A stretch of 64,000 bases of DNA from Ekhidna lutea (GTDB lineage Bacteria > Bacteroidota > Bacteroidia > Cytophagales > Cyclobacteriaceae). Shown here piece after piece: positions 52,724-62,968 of this stretch. The first letter of the stretch is position 1; the number at the start of each line of letters is the position of its first letter. The stretch spans positions 1 to 64,000 of the forward strand of contig NZ_FZPD01000005.1 in assembly GCF_900188325.1 (NCBI RefSeq), in the 5' to 3' direction. The notes below the pieces were generated by a model that saw only the letters and a list, made by a program, of their open reading frames with translations, had not been told where the DNA came from and searched no databases. The position numbers were made by a program, and so were the translations under genes.

Positions 52724-54733
52724 TTATTTATAAGAACGTGTTTTCAGTTCTATGTTTTCGTATTTCAAATCTTCCTTGTGCAGTTTAGCCTTCGATGGCT
52801 CACCGGTATACTCCCAGGCTGCTACGTAGGTAAAGTTTTTGTCATCACGCATGGCTTCACCTTCTTCCGTTTTATACTCTTCTCGGAAGTGACCACCACA
52901 AGATTCCTTTCTTTCCAGCGCATCCCTGGCGAAAAGCTCTCCTAATTCAAGGAAATCAGCCACTCGAGCGGCTTTCTCAAGCTCCTGATTAATTCCGTTA
53001 GCATTACCCGGAACACTCACTTCTTTCCAGAATTGTTCACGAATTTCTTTGATTTCTTCGATTGCTTCTTTGAGGCCTTTCTCATTCCTGGCCATCCCTA
53101 CTTTGTTCCACATCACTTTTCCGAGTCGCTTGTGGAAGTAGTCAACTGAATGTTTTCCCTTATTGTTGATGAAGAAATCCATTTGCTCCTGCACGCTTTT
53201 CTCAGCTTCTTCAAATTCCTTTGAATCCGTTGGAATTGCTCCGGTTCGGATATCATCCGCCAGGTAATCACCAATGGTGTAAGGAAGTACGAAGTACCCA
53301 TCGGCCAGACCTTGCATCAAAGCAGATGCTCCAAGTCTGTTTGCCCCATGATCAGAGAAGTTTGCTTCACCAATCGCATAACATCCGGGGATTGTCGTCA
53401 TTAAGTTATAATCAACCCAAACACCACCCATGGTATAGTGTACCGCAGGATAAATTTTCATTGGTGTTTCATACGGATTATCCGCTGTGATTTTCTCGTA
53501 CATCTGGAAAAGGTTGCCGTACTTGGCTTCAACCACTTTCGTTCCGAGTTCTTTGATCTCAGTTTCGGATGCATTGTGAATGCCTTTTATATTAGCTTCT
53601 TCCTTCCCATAACGCATGATAGCAGAACTGAAATCCAGGTATACAGCTTCTCCGCTCTCATTAGTGCCCACGCCGAATCCAGCATCGCATCGTTCTTTTG
53701 CAGCTCGTGAAGCTACATCTCTAGGTACCAGGTTACCAAAAGAAGGATACCTTCTTTCCAGGTAGTAATCCCGATCTTCTTCTTTCAGGTCTGTTGGTTT
53801 CAATTTTCCAGCTCTGATGGCTTCCGCATCTTCTTTCTTAGCAGGCACCCAAATTCTTCCGTCATTTCTTAGCGACTCTGACATTAATGTCAATTTCGAC
53901 TGCTGATCGCCATGCTGAGGAATACAAGTAGGGTGTATCTGAGTGTAACAAGGATTAGCGAAGAATGCACCCTTCTTGTGGATTTTCCATGCTGCTGAGA
54001 CATTCGACCCCATCGCATTGGTTGAAAGGAAGAATACATTACCGTATCCACCTGAACCTATAACCACAGCGTGTGCTGAATGTCTTTCCAGTTCTCCTGT
54101 TACTAGATTTCTTGCAATAATTCCTCTTGCTTTCCCATCCACAACTACTACATCCATCATTTCGTGACGGTTGTACATTTGGATTTTTCCTTTTCCAATT
54201 TGGCGGGACATAGCAGAATATGCACCTAGAAGCAATTGCTGACCGGTTTGTCCTTTAGCGTAAAAAGTTCGGGAAACCTGCACACCACCAAATGATCGGT
54301 TGTCAAGCAACCCACCATAATCTCTCGCAAACGGAACGCCCTGAGCTACACACTGGTCAATGATATTTGCCGATACTTCTGCCAAACGATACACGTTTGC
54401 TTCCCTGGATCGGTAATCACCACCTTTCACCGTATCATAAAAGAGTCGATAGGTGGAATCACCATCGCCTTGATAATTTTTTGCGGCATTGATACCACCC
54501 TGAGCAGCAATGGAGTGCGCTCGTCGGGGAGAATCCTGATAGCAGAATGCTTTTACATTGTAGCCCAGCTCCGCAAGTGATGCGGCAGCAGATCCTCCTG
54601 CTAGTCCTGTCCCAACCACAATCACATCAATGGATCGCTTGTTAGCTGGATTAACCAACCGAATGTTGTTCTTATAATTGGTCCACTTCTCAGCTATTGG
54701 ACCTTCAGGTACTTTTGAATCTAATGTTGACAT
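52724..54733 (-). CDS. sdhA: Succinate dehydrogenase/fumarate reductase flavoprotein subunit
   Basis: The 669-residue catalytic subunit has a dinucleotide-binding start ([20 protein letters not shown]), the FAD-linking His region [16 protein letters not shown], and active-site stretches [12 protein letters not shown] and [16 protein letters not shown]. It interconverts succinate and fumarate. The length and insertions match the Bacteroidota type B (three-subunit) enzyme rather than the E. coli one. It begins 13 bp after sdhC. Confidence 0.95.
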   Translation of the reverse strand: MSTLDSKVPEGPIAEKWTNYKNNIRLVNPANKRSIDVIVVGTGLAGGSAAASLAELGYNVKAFCYQDSPRRAHSIAAQGGINAAKNYQGDGDSTYRLFYDTVKGGDYRSREANVYRLAEVSANIIDQCVAQGVPFARDYGGLLDNRSFGGVQVSRTFYAKGQTGQQLLLGAYSAMSRQIGKGKIQMYNRHEMMDVVVVDGKARGIIARNLVTGELERHSAHAVVIGSGGYGNVFFLSTNAMGSNVSAAWKIHKKGAFFANPCYTQIHPTCIPQHGDQQSKLTLMSESLRNDGRIWVPAKKEDAEAIRAGKLKPTDLKEEDRDYYLERRYPSFGNLVPRDVASRAAKERCDAGFGVGTNESGEAVYLDFSSAIMRYGKEEANIKGIHNASETEIKELGTKVVEAKYGNLFQMYEKITADNPYETPMKIYPAVHYTMGGVWVDYNLMTTIPGCYAIGEANFSDHGANRLGASALMQGLADGYFVLPYTIGDYLADDIRTGAIPTDSKEFEEAEKSVQEQMDFFINNKGKHSVDYFHKRLGKVMWNKVGMARNEKGLKEAIEEIKEIREQFWKEVSVPGNANGINQELEKAARVADFLELGELFARDALERKESCGGHFREEYKTEEGEAMRDDKNFTYVAAWEYTGEPSKAKLHKEDLKYENIELKTRSYK

Positions 54734-54746
54734 ACCTATTTATTTC

Positions 54747-55415
54747 TTAAAGGGAATTGACATAATGAAAAACGGCGATGAAAATGAATCCAACAGGAAT
54801 CAAAATCGCGTAAGCACGACCAATTTTCTCAATTGCCGGCGTGTATTTATCGTGACGTGCACCCATCGATTGAAAAGCGGACTGAAATCCGTGAAGCAGG
54901 TGCAGCGCAAGAAATACGAATGACAGGCAATAAATGATTACTCTGACTGGATTCTCGAACATGTGAACCACTTCATCATAGTATCGATCCGGGTCTTCAG
55001 CCTTTACTTCGATGTACTTGTAGTTCATTTCCGGAATCCAGAAGTCATTAAAGTGGAATCCTAAAAAAAACAGAATGAATAAACCACTCCAGATCATATT
55101 TCTCGACATCCACGATGAATTAGCTGCTCCATTGTTCTTGGCATATTTCACAGCTCGCGCATTGCGATTCTTAATTTCTAAAACAAACCCCATGATGAAG
55201 TGGAAGGCCACACCAAACATAAGAATTGGTTGCATGACAAACTGAATGAGTGGATTTGTGCCCATGAAATGGGATAGCTCATTGAATGTTTTTTCACTAA
55301 AAACTGACGTGAAGTTTATTGTGAAATGCTGCAATAAAAATATGATCAGGAAGAGCGCCGATAGCGCCATGGCAAATTTTCTGCCGATGCTGCCTGAAAA
55401 AAGTTGCTTGCTCAT
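54747..55415 (-). CDS. sdhC: Succinate dehydrogenase cytochrome b subunit
   Basis: The 222-residue protein has five hydrophobic helices with heme-ligand candidates (FLLQHFTINF, FHFIMGFVLE, LGFHFNDFW, LALHLLHGFQSAFQS). It anchors the complex and binds heme b and menaquinone. As first gene of the operon it has a -7 box (55442-55449) upstream. Confidence 0.92.
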   Translation of the reverse strand: MSKQLFSGSIGRKFAMALSALFLIIFLLQHFTINFTSVFSEKTFNELSHFMGTNPLIQFVMQPILMFGVAFHFIMGFVLEIKNRNARAVKYAKNNGAANSSWMSRNMIWSGLFILFFLGFHFNDFWIPEMNYKYIEVKAEDPDRYYDEVVHMFENPVRVIIYCLSFVFLALHLLHGFQSAFQSMGARHDKYTPAIEKIGRAYAILIPVGFIFIAVFHYVNSL

Positions 55416-55441
55416 TTAGTTTAAGGTTATTGGATTTGCGC

Positions 55442-55472
55442 CAAAGGTAATTTCAGAATGCTTGTCAGACAA
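55442..55472 (-). promoter_or_regulatory. Likely sdhCAB promoter
   Basis: On the minus strand, TACCTTTG (55442-55449) is a full match to TAnnTTTG and lies 20 bp downstream of TTG (55470-55472), within the 17-23 bp spacing reported for Flavobacterium promoters. The start codon at 55415 follows after about 26 bp. Confidence 0.6.
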
Positions 55473-55636
55473 TTCCAAATTTCATTTTGAATGGTTCTAA
55501 ATAATATTCTTACTCAATGTAGGTATTAAAACTCTTGACATTGTTCAGTAAATAACTTTTAAAGCACAATTCTTGTTCGATATTTACTTATTGTGTTTTA
55601 AAAGCGTTATAGATTTACACTAGTTCAAACATCTCT

Positions 55637-58450
55637 ATGCGGTATCTAAGGTATTTATTTCTTTCGATCTTCACTTTATTAGCGCTTATTTCAAAGGCAA
55701 CACACATTCGTGCTGGTGAGGTTATTGCAAAACGGGTTTCGGGGCTAACCTACCAGTTCACTTTTATCGGATACAGGGATGTAGAAGGTGTTCCTTTTGG
55801 TCAAGGCGTATTTGATTTTGGAGATGGAGAACTCTATGGAGACGATCCGGGTGAAACGATACCCTGGGGGCAAATAGAAGATTTAGGAAATGGGGTGGAG
55901 AAATGGCAGTTTACCTTAACACATACGTACGCGGGAGGAGCTAACTATCTGGTGAGTTATAAGGAAGATTTTAGAAACGCTGAAATTCAAAACATTGCAG
56001 GGTCTATTAGCACCTCATTTTATGTAGAAACTTTAGTGGTTATCGACCCACTTATTGTCAATAGTACTCCATTTTTTACCGTACCACCGATTGATCAGGG
56101 AGTTGTTGGGGCAATCTTTGAACACAATCCCGGTGCTTTTGACCCTGATGGTGATAGCCTGTCCTATTTTTTTACTACTCCAAAGCAAGATGAAGGGTTG
56201 GAGGTCAATGGTTATCAGTCGTTGATTGATCCATCCTTTTACGATGTTTTTAATGAAGGAAATAGTATGAGAGATGGCCCTCCTGAATTAAGAATAAACC
56301 CAGTAACAGGCACACTTATATGGGATGCACCAGGAGGAGCTACCATTCCCGATATGGAGAACCGTGAGTTTAATGTTGCTTTTGTGGTTGAAGAATGGCG
56401 AAGAGTAAACGGCGAGTTGATACGACTGGGTTTTGTAACGCGTGATATGCAGATCATTATTTGGAACTACGAAAATGACCCACCTGAGCTAGAGGTTCCG
56501 GAAGATACCTGTGTGATTGCCGGAGAAATAGTTACCGGAGTAATTACAGGTACAGATCCCGATGGTGATCCTGTAAAGATCGAGGCTTTTGGAGGACCGT
56601 TCGAGCTAAGTCCTTCACCAACAGTTGATCCGGATCCCGGACAATTTCAGGGCCCACCGTCTGTCTTAAACTTCGAATGGCAGACATCATGCGGCCAGGT
56701 GCGATTGGCACCCTACGAGGTACAGTTCAAAGCTACGGATGATCCCAATATTCCTGACGTGCCAAATGCTCCCGGGCAGGTAAACTTTGAAACCTGGCGT
56801 ATTACAGTGGTAGGGCCACCACCTACGGGCTTGGTTGCTGATACCAAGCCAGGAAGAAGGATTGAGCTTAATTGGGATCCCTATTCATGTAGTAATGCAG
56901 ACTCAATGCAGGTGTGGCGAAGGGTAGGGGCGTTTGATATTGACCCAACGTGTAATCCGGGCATACCTGAAAATTCCGGATATGAACTGATTGAGACGCT
57001 GGATATCTCAGAAACCTCATACCTGGATACAAATAGTCCGCTAGGGTTAGCTCCGGGCTCCAAGTATTGTTACAGATTGGTAGCCTCCTTTCCTGATCCT
57101 GCCGGAGGGTTGAGTATTGCCTCTGCAGAGGCTTGTGATAGCCTTGTGATAGATGTGCCTATCATCACCACGGTAGATGTGAAAGAAACAAGTGAGACCA
57201 ACGGAGAAATAGAGGTAAGGTGGACACCTCCGTATGAAATAAACCAGGCTGCTTTTCCGCCGACATATACTTATGAGGTTTTGAGGAAAGAAGGTCAGGG
57301 ATTTGGTGGAAGCTTTACTTCAGTTCGCGGACCTTCTACAGATACCACTTTTAGCGATACAGGCCTCAATACAATGGATAAATCCTATTCCTATCGGATT
57401 GTGTTGTATGACAATACAAATCAGGCGGTCGATACCTCACAGCAGGCATCTTCGGTTTGGTTGAGTCCGGCTCCATTGGTTGGTGGCATTCGACTAAACT
57501 GGGAGGCGAATGTGCCCTGGTCGAACAATGTTCAACAGTTCCCATATCACTACATCTACAGGGATAATGTAGATGCCCGTGAAATTTTTGGATTACAGCT
57601 TATCGATTCAGTGGATGTAACTGGAGAAGGGTTTAGCTACCTTGATGATGGAAGGTTTAATGGCATAGATCTGGATGAGGAAATAGAATATTGTTATTAC
57701 ATCACCACACAAGGTTCCTATGACAATGATTTGTTACCAGAGCCATTGATTAACAGTTCACAGATCATCTGTGCTCAGCCCAATGATACCATACCTCCTT
57801 GTCCACCAATATCAATAACATTTAATGCTTCATTAACATGTGAGCAGCAGCTAGAATCTATCCCATGTGGGATAACAGATCAGTTTGCCAATGAGTTTAC
57901 CTGGCAAATGGATGGCGCGGCTGAATGTGATGATGATATCCAATTCTATCGCATCTATTTTTCCAGGAGTGGTGATGAAGGGACATTTACGTTACTGGAT
58001 CAAACAAATCAAATGGGTTATATACATGGTGGGTTAAGCTCCCTGGCAGGTTGTTATATGATTACCGCAGTGGACCGGTCAGGTAATGAAAGCCAACTAT
58101 CTGAGGTAATCTGTAATGATAATTGCCCACGATATGTTTTACCGAATGTAATAACGCCCAATGGTGATGATAAAAATGATGTCTTCAGACCTCTAAAAGA
58201 TGCTGATAACTGCAATAGATTCGTTGAATCTGTGGTGTTTAAAGTTTTCAATAGGGCAGGGGCTGAAGTATTTGAGCACGATTCAAAAGACACAGAAAAG
58301 ACCATTTTTATCAATTGGAATGGCACGAATAAATCTGGCAAGGAATTACCTGCTGGTGTATACTATTACTCAGCAGAAGTTAGATTCACCAGATTAAATC
58401 CCGAAGATGAAGTTGAAGTCATAAACGGATGGGTGCAGATTATTCGGTAG
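55637..58450 (+). CDS. T9SS type B secreted surface protein
   Basis: The 937-residue protein begins with a signal peptide (YLFLSIFTLLALISKATHIRA) and an N-terminal domain of the ATHIRAGEVIAKRVSGLTYQ type common in Bacteroidota gliding-associated proteins. Middle parts contain cadherin-like (FDPDGDSLSYFFT) and fibronectin-III-like stretches (about residues 395-730). The C-terminus is the type B sorting domain (LPNVITPNGDDKNDVFRPL, FKVFNRAGAEVFE, NGTNKSGKELPAGVYYY). Export by T9SS to the surface is expected; the binding target is unknown. It overlaps the next gene by 22 bp. Confidence 0.9.
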   Translation: MRYLRYLFLSIFTLLALISKATHIRAGEVIAKRVSGLTYQFTFIGYRDVEGVPFGQGVFDFGDGELYGDDPGETIPWGQIEDLGNGVEKWQFTLTHTYAGGANYLVSYKEDFRNAEIQNIAGSISTSFYVETLVVIDPLIVNSTPFFTVPPIDQGVVGAIFEHNPGAFDPDGDSLSYFFTTPKQDEGLEVNGYQSLIDPSFYDVFNEGNSMRDGPPELRINPVTGTLIWDAPGGATIPDMENREFNVAFVVEEWRRVNGELIRLGFVTRDMQIIIWNYENDPPELEVPEDTCVIAGEIVTGVITGTDPDGDPVKIEAFGGPFELSPSPTVDPDPGQFQGPPSVLNFEWQTSCGQVRLAPYEVQFKATDDPNIPDVPNAPGQVNFETWRITVVGPPPTGLVADTKPGRRIELNWDPYSCSNADSMQVWRRVGAFDIDPTCNPGIPENSGYELIETLDISETSYLDTNSPLGLAPGSKYCYRLVASFPDPAGGLSIASAEACDSLVIDVPIITTVDVKETSETNGEIEVRWTPPYEINQAAFPPTYTYEVLRKEGQGFGGSFTSVRGPSTDTTFSDTGLNTMDKSYSYRIVLYDNTNQAVDTSQQASSVWLSPAPLVGGIRLNWEANVPWSNNVQQFPYHYIYRDNVDAREIFGLQLIDSVDVTGEGFSYLDDGRFNGIDLDEEIEYCYYITTQGSYDNDLLPEPLINSSQIICAQPNDTIPPCPPISITFNASLTCEQQLESIPCGITDQFANEFTWQMDGAAECDDDIQFYRIYFSRSGDEGTFTLLDQTNQMGYIHGGLSSLAGCYMITAVDRSGNESQLSEVICNDNCPRYVLPNVITPNGDDKNDVFRPLKDADNCNRFVESVVFKVFNRAGAEVFEHDSKDTEKTIFINWNGTNKSGKELPAGVYYYSAEVRFTRLNPEDEVEVINGWVQIIR

Positions 58451-58845
58451 AAAAACCAATCATTTTTTTTGACGGAGTTTGTAACCTGTGCAACTCTTCT
58501 GTTCTTTTTGTTATCAAAAGAGATCCAAAAGAAAAATTCTTATTTGCCTCATTGCAGTCAAAGTATGCGCAGGAAAACCTACCCTCAACCTTTACTGGTG
58601 AAGATTCAATTCAAAGCATTGTATTAAAACAACGATCTGGCATCAAGACGAAAAGTAGTGCAGCTCTGACTATTGCTAAGAACATTTCAGGAGGATGGCC
58701 AATAATGTACGCCTTCATCATTATCCCCAAATTCTTAAGGGATTGGGTTTATGATATCATTGCGAAAAACCGCTACAAATGGTTTGGTAAAAAGGATCAA
58801 TGCATGATTCCATCACCTGAATTGAAAAGTCGGTTTCTCGATTAA
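58429..58845 (+). CDS. DCC family thiol-disulfide oxidoreductase
   Basis: The 138-residue protein has the DxxCxxC signature in IIFFDGVCNLCNSSVLFVIK and FASLQSKYAQENLPS, as in DCC1-like (DUF393) proteins, which are thioredoxin-fold. The ATG at 58429 lies within the preceding reading frame (22-bp overlap), suggesting cotranscription. The substrate is unknown. Confidence 0.85.
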   Translation: MGADYSVEKPIIFFDGVCNLCNSSVLFVIKRDPKEKFLFASLQSKYAQENLPSTFTGEDSIQSIVLKQRSGIKTKSSAALTIAKNISGGWPIMYAFIIIPKFLRDWVYDIIAKNRYKWFGKKDQCMIPSPELKSRFLD

Positions 58846-58855
58846 ATGGATTGGC

Positions 58856-58863
58856 TACTTTTG
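58856..58863 (+). promoter_or_regulatory. Possible fabD -7 box
   Basis: TACTTTTG matches TAnnTTTG and lies 21 bp before the fabD ATG. No TTG at 17-23 bp upstream was found; only TTTC at 58834-58837. Confidence 0.45.
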
Positions 58864-58884
58864 TAGCTGTATAAACAAATACCT

Positions 58885-59763
58885 ATGAGCAAAGCATACG
58901 TTTTCCCAGGCCAGGGAGCCCAATTTTCAGGAATGGGCAAGGAACTTTATGATAACCATTCATCAGCAAAAGCCTTAATTGATCAATCGAATGACATTCT
59001 CGGTTTCGATATTAAAAACATCATGTTTTCAGGGTCGGATGAAGAGTTGAAGCAAACAAAAGTGACCCAACCAGCTATTTTTATTCATAGCGTGGTTGCA
59101 GCACTCACCTCAGATGATTTCAATCCGGACATGGTAGCAGGTCATTCGTTAGGGGAATTTTCAGCCTTGGTTGCTAATGGTGTTTTGAGTTTTGAAGATG
59201 GATTATCTCTGGTTTCTAAACGGGCAATGGCTATGCAGAAAGTCTGTGAGATGCAGGAATCTACCATGGCGGCAGTTCTCGGACTGGAAGATGAAGTTGT
59301 AGAGAGAGTGTGTGCAGAGACTGACGGAGTGGTTGTTGCAGCAAATTACAACTGTCCTGGACAATTGGTGATAAGTGGAGAGGTCGCGGCAGTTAATGCA
59401 GCTTGTGAAAAATTAAAGGAAGCTGGAGCAAAAAGAGCGTTAGTGCTCCCTGTTGGAGGTGCTTTTCATTCACCTTTGATGGAGCCAGCACGGGAGGAAT
59501 TAGCAGAGGCCATTAAAAATACTAACTTCAGTGATCCAAAATGTCCTGTCTATCAAAATGTGGATGCAAAAGGTTATTCTGATGTTGACAATATCAAAAA
59601 GAACCTTGTGCTCCAATTAACATCTCCTGTAAGGTGGACACAATCTGTGCAAAACATGATGGCTGATGGTGCCTCAAGCTTTACAGAGTGTGGACCAGGA
59701 AAAGTGTTACAGGGTTTAGTTAAAAAAGTAGACAGAGCAATGGAAGTTTCAGGAATATCGTGA
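58885..59763 (+). CDS. fabD: Malonyl-CoA:ACP transacylase
   Basis: The 292-residue enzyme transfers malonyl groups to acyl carrier protein for fatty acid synthesis. Seen are YVFPGQGAQFSGMGKELYDN, the catalytic Ser in VAGHSLGEFSALVANG, KRAMAMQKVCE (substrate Arg region) and VGGAFHSPLMEPAREEL (catalytic His). The stop shares bases with a GTG start of the next small ORF. Confidence 0.95.
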   Translation: MSKAYVFPGQGAQFSGMGKELYDNHSSAKALIDQSNDILGFDIKNIMFSGSDEELKQTKVTQPAIFIHSVVAALTSDDFNPDMVAGHSLGEFSALVANGVLSFEDGLSLVSKRAMAMQKVCEMQESTMAAVLGLEDEVVERVCAETDGVVVAANYNCPGQLVISGEVAAVNAACEKLKEAGAKRALVLPVGGAFHSPLMEPAREELAEAIKNTNFSDPKCPVYQNVDAKGYSDVDNIKKNLVLQLTSPVRWTQSVQNMMADGASSFTECGPGKVLQGLVKKVDRAMEVSGIS

Positions 59764-59912
59764 GAATTTCAAAGACCATATTGATGTTGATTCTTGGAGT
59801 CATTTTAATTGGATCTGAAGGGTGCAGGAAGGGACCTTCTTCTTCCCACAACAAAAACAAAAAGAAAATTAAAAGAGGTAAGCCCATCCCTTGCCCGATC
59901 AAAGATTGTTAA
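59760..59912 (+). CDS. 50-residue putative lipoprotein between fabD and cmk
   Basis: From GTG at 59760 the frame reads a hydrophobic signal (ILMLILGVILIGSEGC) with a candidate lipidated Cys near residue 22, a basic middle (HNKNKKKIKRGKP) and a terminal IPCPIKDC with two cysteines. Its start overlaps the fabD stop (GTGA) and its stop overlaps the cmk start (TAATG), so translation is coupled on both sides. Internal ATG at 59784 is an alternative start. Function unknown; the call rests on coding-like signal and context. Confidence 0.55.
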   Translation: MRISKTILMLILGVILIGSEGCRKGPSSSHNKNKKKIKRGKPIPCPIKDC

Positions 59913-60577
59913 TGAAGAAGATTGTAATCGCTATTGATGGCTATTCTGGTACTGGAAAAAGCTCTACAGCCAAACAAGTGGCCAGTCGGCTTAGTTACAC
60001 GTACATTGATAGTGGAGCGATGTATCGGGCGGTAGCATGGTTTTTCATTCAAAACAAGATTGACTACTCTAATAACGAAGAATTAGTCAAAGGTCTGGAG
60101 CAATGCCACATTGAATTTCAAGGCAAGAAGCTCTTATTGAATAACCAACCTCTTGATGGAGAGTTGAGAACTATGGAGGTGAATAACCACGTAAGTTCGG
60201 TTAGCACCATAGAGAAAGTGAGGGAAAAGTTAGTAGATCAGCAACGTGAGATGGGTAAGGAAAAAGGAGTTGTGATGGACGGTAGAGATATTGGGACTGT
60301 AGTTTTTCCAGATGCTGAGCTCAAGCTTTTTATGACTGCAGATATGGATATAAGAGCAGAACGTAGGAAGAAAGAACTGGATGTAAAAGGAATCAATGAA
60401 TCACTACAAAAGATCAAGGAAAATCTCAAAGAGAGGGATAGGGTTGATAGTTCGAGAAAATATAGTCCATTGAAGCAAGCGGAAGATGCAAAAGAAATTG
60501 ACACTTCTCATCTAACTTTGAATCAACAGATTGATAAAATTGTTGCATTAGCTGAATCGATAATTTATGCAGGTTGA
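59912..60577 (+). CDS. cmk: Cytidylate kinase
   Basis: The 221-residue kinase phosphorylates CMP and dCMP. Seen are the P-loop IAIDGYSGTGKSSTAKQVA, SYTYIDSGAMYRAVAW, VVMDGRDIGTVVFPDAELKL and RRKKELD. I chose ATG 59912 over the upstream TTG at 59891, which lies in the small lipoprotein frame. It overlaps ispH by 11 bp. Confidence 0.94.
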   Translation: MKKIVIAIDGYSGTGKSSTAKQVASRLSYTYIDSGAMYRAVAWFFIQNKIDYSNNEELVKGLEQCHIEFQGKKLLLNNQPLDGELRTMEVNNHVSSVSTIEKVREKLVDQQREMGKEKGVVMDGRDIGTVVFPDAELKLFMTADMDIRAERRKKELDVKGINESLQKIKENLKERDRVDSSRKYSPLKQAEDAKEIDTSHLTLNQQIDKIVALAESIIYAG

Positions 60578-61457
60578 GATAGACGAAAATTCTGGATATT
60601 GTTTCGGTGTTGAATTCGCCATTCAAATGGCTGAAGATGAAATGGCCGAAGGTCAGGAGCTTTATTGCCTTGGAGATATTGTACACAATTCAATGGAGGT
60701 GGAGCGCCTTTACAATAAAGGCTTAAGGACAATCACCAGAGATGAACTTAAAGACCTAAAAGACTGTAAAGTCCTAATCCGTGCACATGGTGAACCGCCT
60801 GAGACTTATCAGATAGCAATTAAAAACAATATTGAACTTGTTGACGCTTCATGTCCGGTTGTTCTCAAACTCCAAAACCGAGTGAAGAATGCATACGATG
60901 TTGTGAAAAATAAAAACGGACAGCTTGTCATTTATGGAAAACCGGGTCACGCTGAGGTAATTGGTTTGACTGGTCAAACCGGAAATGATGCAATCATTGT
61001 AACTACAGAGGAGGATTTAGATAAGATAGATTTTTCCAGACCAATTACGCTTTACTCACAAACAACAAAGAGCACCAAAGGCTTTTACCAGCTAAAAGAG
61101 CAGATCGAAAATCGGATTGAGTCCAAAGGGCTACTTACTGTATCTGAAGACTTTAATGCCAATGACAGCATTTGCCGACAGGTTTCTAATCGAGAGCCAC
61201 ACATGGAAAGATTTTCTCAGAAGCACGATGTGATCATATTTGTAGCGGGTAGAAAAAGCTCAAATGGAAAAGCACTTTATAATGTATGCTTAAGCAATAA
61301 TCCGAGAAGTTATTTTGTAGAAAGCGAGAAAGAAATCGATCTTGAATGGATAAATCCGGGTGATTCCATCGGAATTTGTGGTGCTACATCTACACCAACA
61401 TGGTTGATGGAGCAGGTTGCAGATTTCCTGAAAGATAACGAACCAATTCCTGCTTAA
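60567..61457 (+). CDS. ispH: 4-hydroxy-3-methylbut-2-enyl diphosphate reductase
   Basis: The 296-residue iron-sulfur enzyme makes IPP and DMAPP in the last step of the MEP pathway. Cluster cysteines are seen in NSGYCFGVEFAIQMA, VDASCPVVLKLQNRV and NDSICRQVSNREPHM, with His and Glu motifs LIRAHGEPPETY and GHAEVIGLTGQ. The start overlaps cmk by 11 bp, so fabD, the small ORF, cmk and ispH form one coupled operon. Confidence 0.95.
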   Translation: MQVEIDENSGYCFGVEFAIQMAEDEMAEGQELYCLGDIVHNSMEVERLYNKGLRTITRDELKDLKDCKVLIRAHGEPPETYQIAIKNNIELVDASCPVVLKLQNRVKNAYDVVKNKNGQLVIYGKPGHAEVIGLTGQTGNDAIIVTTEEDLDKIDFSRPITLYSQTTKSTKGFYQLKEQIENRIESKGLLTVSEDFNANDSICRQVSNREPHMERFSQKHDVIIFVAGRKSSNGKALYNVCLSNNPRSYFVESEKEIDLEWINPGDSIGICGATSTPTWLMEQVADFLKDNEPIPA

Positions 61458-61554
61458 TTCATCAAATATTGGTGAAGCCACCTGGTTATCAATTCAAACA
61501 AGACTAAACCGCTTTTTTATTGAACTTTTGACGGGCGTTAAAAACTAGATTGAT

Positions 61555-61562
61555 TAAGTTTG
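61555..61562 (+). promoter_or_regulatory. Possible nqr operon -7 box
   Basis: TAAGTTTG fits TAnnTTTG, with TTG at 61528-61530 separated by 24 bp, slightly more than the usual spacing. It lies 34 bp before the nqrA ATG. Confidence 0.45.
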
Positions 61563-61596
61563 CCTCGTTTTTTAGACGTTCTCCCAAGTAAGAAAT

Positions 61597-62961
61597 ATGT
61601 CTCAGACAATTAAGCTGAAAAAAGGGTTTGATTTAAACCTGGCCGGAAAGGCAGAAAATAAGACAATAGAAGTACCGAAACCGGATACCTACGCATTAAA
61701 GCCTACAGATTTTAATGGTCTAAACAGACCGAAGGTGATAGTGAAAGAAGGTGACAATGTGAAAGCCGGTTCGCCATTGTTTTTCGAACGAAACGTTGAA
61801 GATATTCTATACACTTCACCTGTGAGTGGAGAGGTAGTAGAAATCAAACGTGGTGAAAAACGTAAGGTGCTTGAAGTGAAAATCCTTGCAGATAAAGAAA
61901 TTGAATTTGAAAAATTCAAAAAGTATTCTCCATCAGATATTAACGGTATATCTAAAGAGGATGCCCTGGAGCAACTGAAAAAGTCTGGTGGATGGACTAA
62001 TGTGATCCAGCGACCATATGGATGTGTTGCTGATCCTACTGATACCCCAAAAGCTATTTTCATTTCCACTTTTGATTCCAGCCCACTTGCGCCAGATTAT
62101 GCCTTTGTCCTTCAGGGGCAGGAGCAATATTTTCAAGCCGGTGTTGATATTCTAAAGAAATTTACCGCTGGAACCATTCATATGAATGTGGATGGGAAAG
62201 CTGAAGTATCTCAACTGTTCTCTCAGACAAAGAACGTACAGCTAAATAAAGTATCCGGGCCTCATCCGGCTGGCAATGTAGGTGTTCAGATTCACCACCT
62301 AGATCCAATTTCAAAGGGCGACATTGTATGGACTGTAAACCCTGTAGGCGTTGCTTTGATTGGTAAACTTTTCATTGAAGGTGTTTACGACACCTCAAGG
62401 CTAGTAGCGCTTACCGGATCTCAAATGAAAGAACGGGGTTACGCCAAAATGTATGCAGGTGCTTGCCTGAATAAACTTGCTGAAAATGTGGAGGGAACTG
62501 AAAACAGGTTTGTCTCAGGAAATGTGCTGAGTGGTGAAGGTGTTGGAGCAGAGGGTTACCTTGGCTACTACCACAATCAAATCACCGTTATTCCAGAAGG
62601 AAAATACGAGGAGTTTATGGGATGGATATTGCCCTCTACTAATAAACTTAGCTTCCATCGTGCATTTGGTATGCTTACTTTCCTTAATGGTAAAAACAAA
62701 GAATTTAAGGTAGATACCAACACCCACGGCGAAGAAAGAAACTTTGTGGTGACAGGCACCTTTGAAGAAGTGATGCCGATGGATATTTTACCAACTTACT
62801 TATTCAAGGCAATATTGGCAGAAGATTATGATGACATGGAAGCCTTGGGTATTTACGAAGTAATTGAAGAGGACGTAGCACTATGTGAATTTGTAGATGT
62901 TTCTAAAAACCCTCTTCAGGAAATACTTAGAGAAGGAATCGAATTAATTAAAGAAGGATAA
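61597..62961 (+). CDS. nqrA: Na+-translocating NADH:quinone reductase subunit A
   Basis: The 454-residue soluble subunit begins MSQTIKLKKGFDLNLAGKAE and contains FNGLNRPKVIVKEGDNVKAG, a biotinyl-lipoyl-like start, HPAGNVGVQIHHLDPI and IGKLFIEGVYDTSRLVALTG. NqrA is the ubiquinone/menaquinone-interacting subunit of a sodium-pumping respiratory complex. It is followed after 7 bp by nqrB. Confidence 0.95.
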   Translation: MSQTIKLKKGFDLNLAGKAENKTIEVPKPDTYALKPTDFNGLNRPKVIVKEGDNVKAGSPLFFERNVEDILYTSPVSGEVVEIKRGEKRKVLEVKILADKEIEFEKFKKYSPSDINGISKEDALEQLKKSGGWTNVIQRPYGCVADPTDTPKAIFISTFDSSPLAPDYAFVLQGQEQYFQAGVDILKKFTAGTIHMNVDGKAEVSQLFSQTKNVQLNKVSGPHPAGNVGVQIHHLDPISKGDIVWTVNPVGVALIGKLFIEGVYDTSRLVALTGSQMKERGYAKMYAGACLNKLAENVEGTENRFVSGNVLSGEGVGAEGYLGYYHNQITVIPEGKYEEFMGWILPSTNKLSFHRAFGMLTFLNGKNKEFKVDTNTHGEERNFVVTGTFEEVMPMDILPTYLFKAILAEDYDDMEALGIYEVIEEDVALCEFVDVSKNPLQEILREGIELIKEG

Positions 62962-62968
62962 GGCACAC

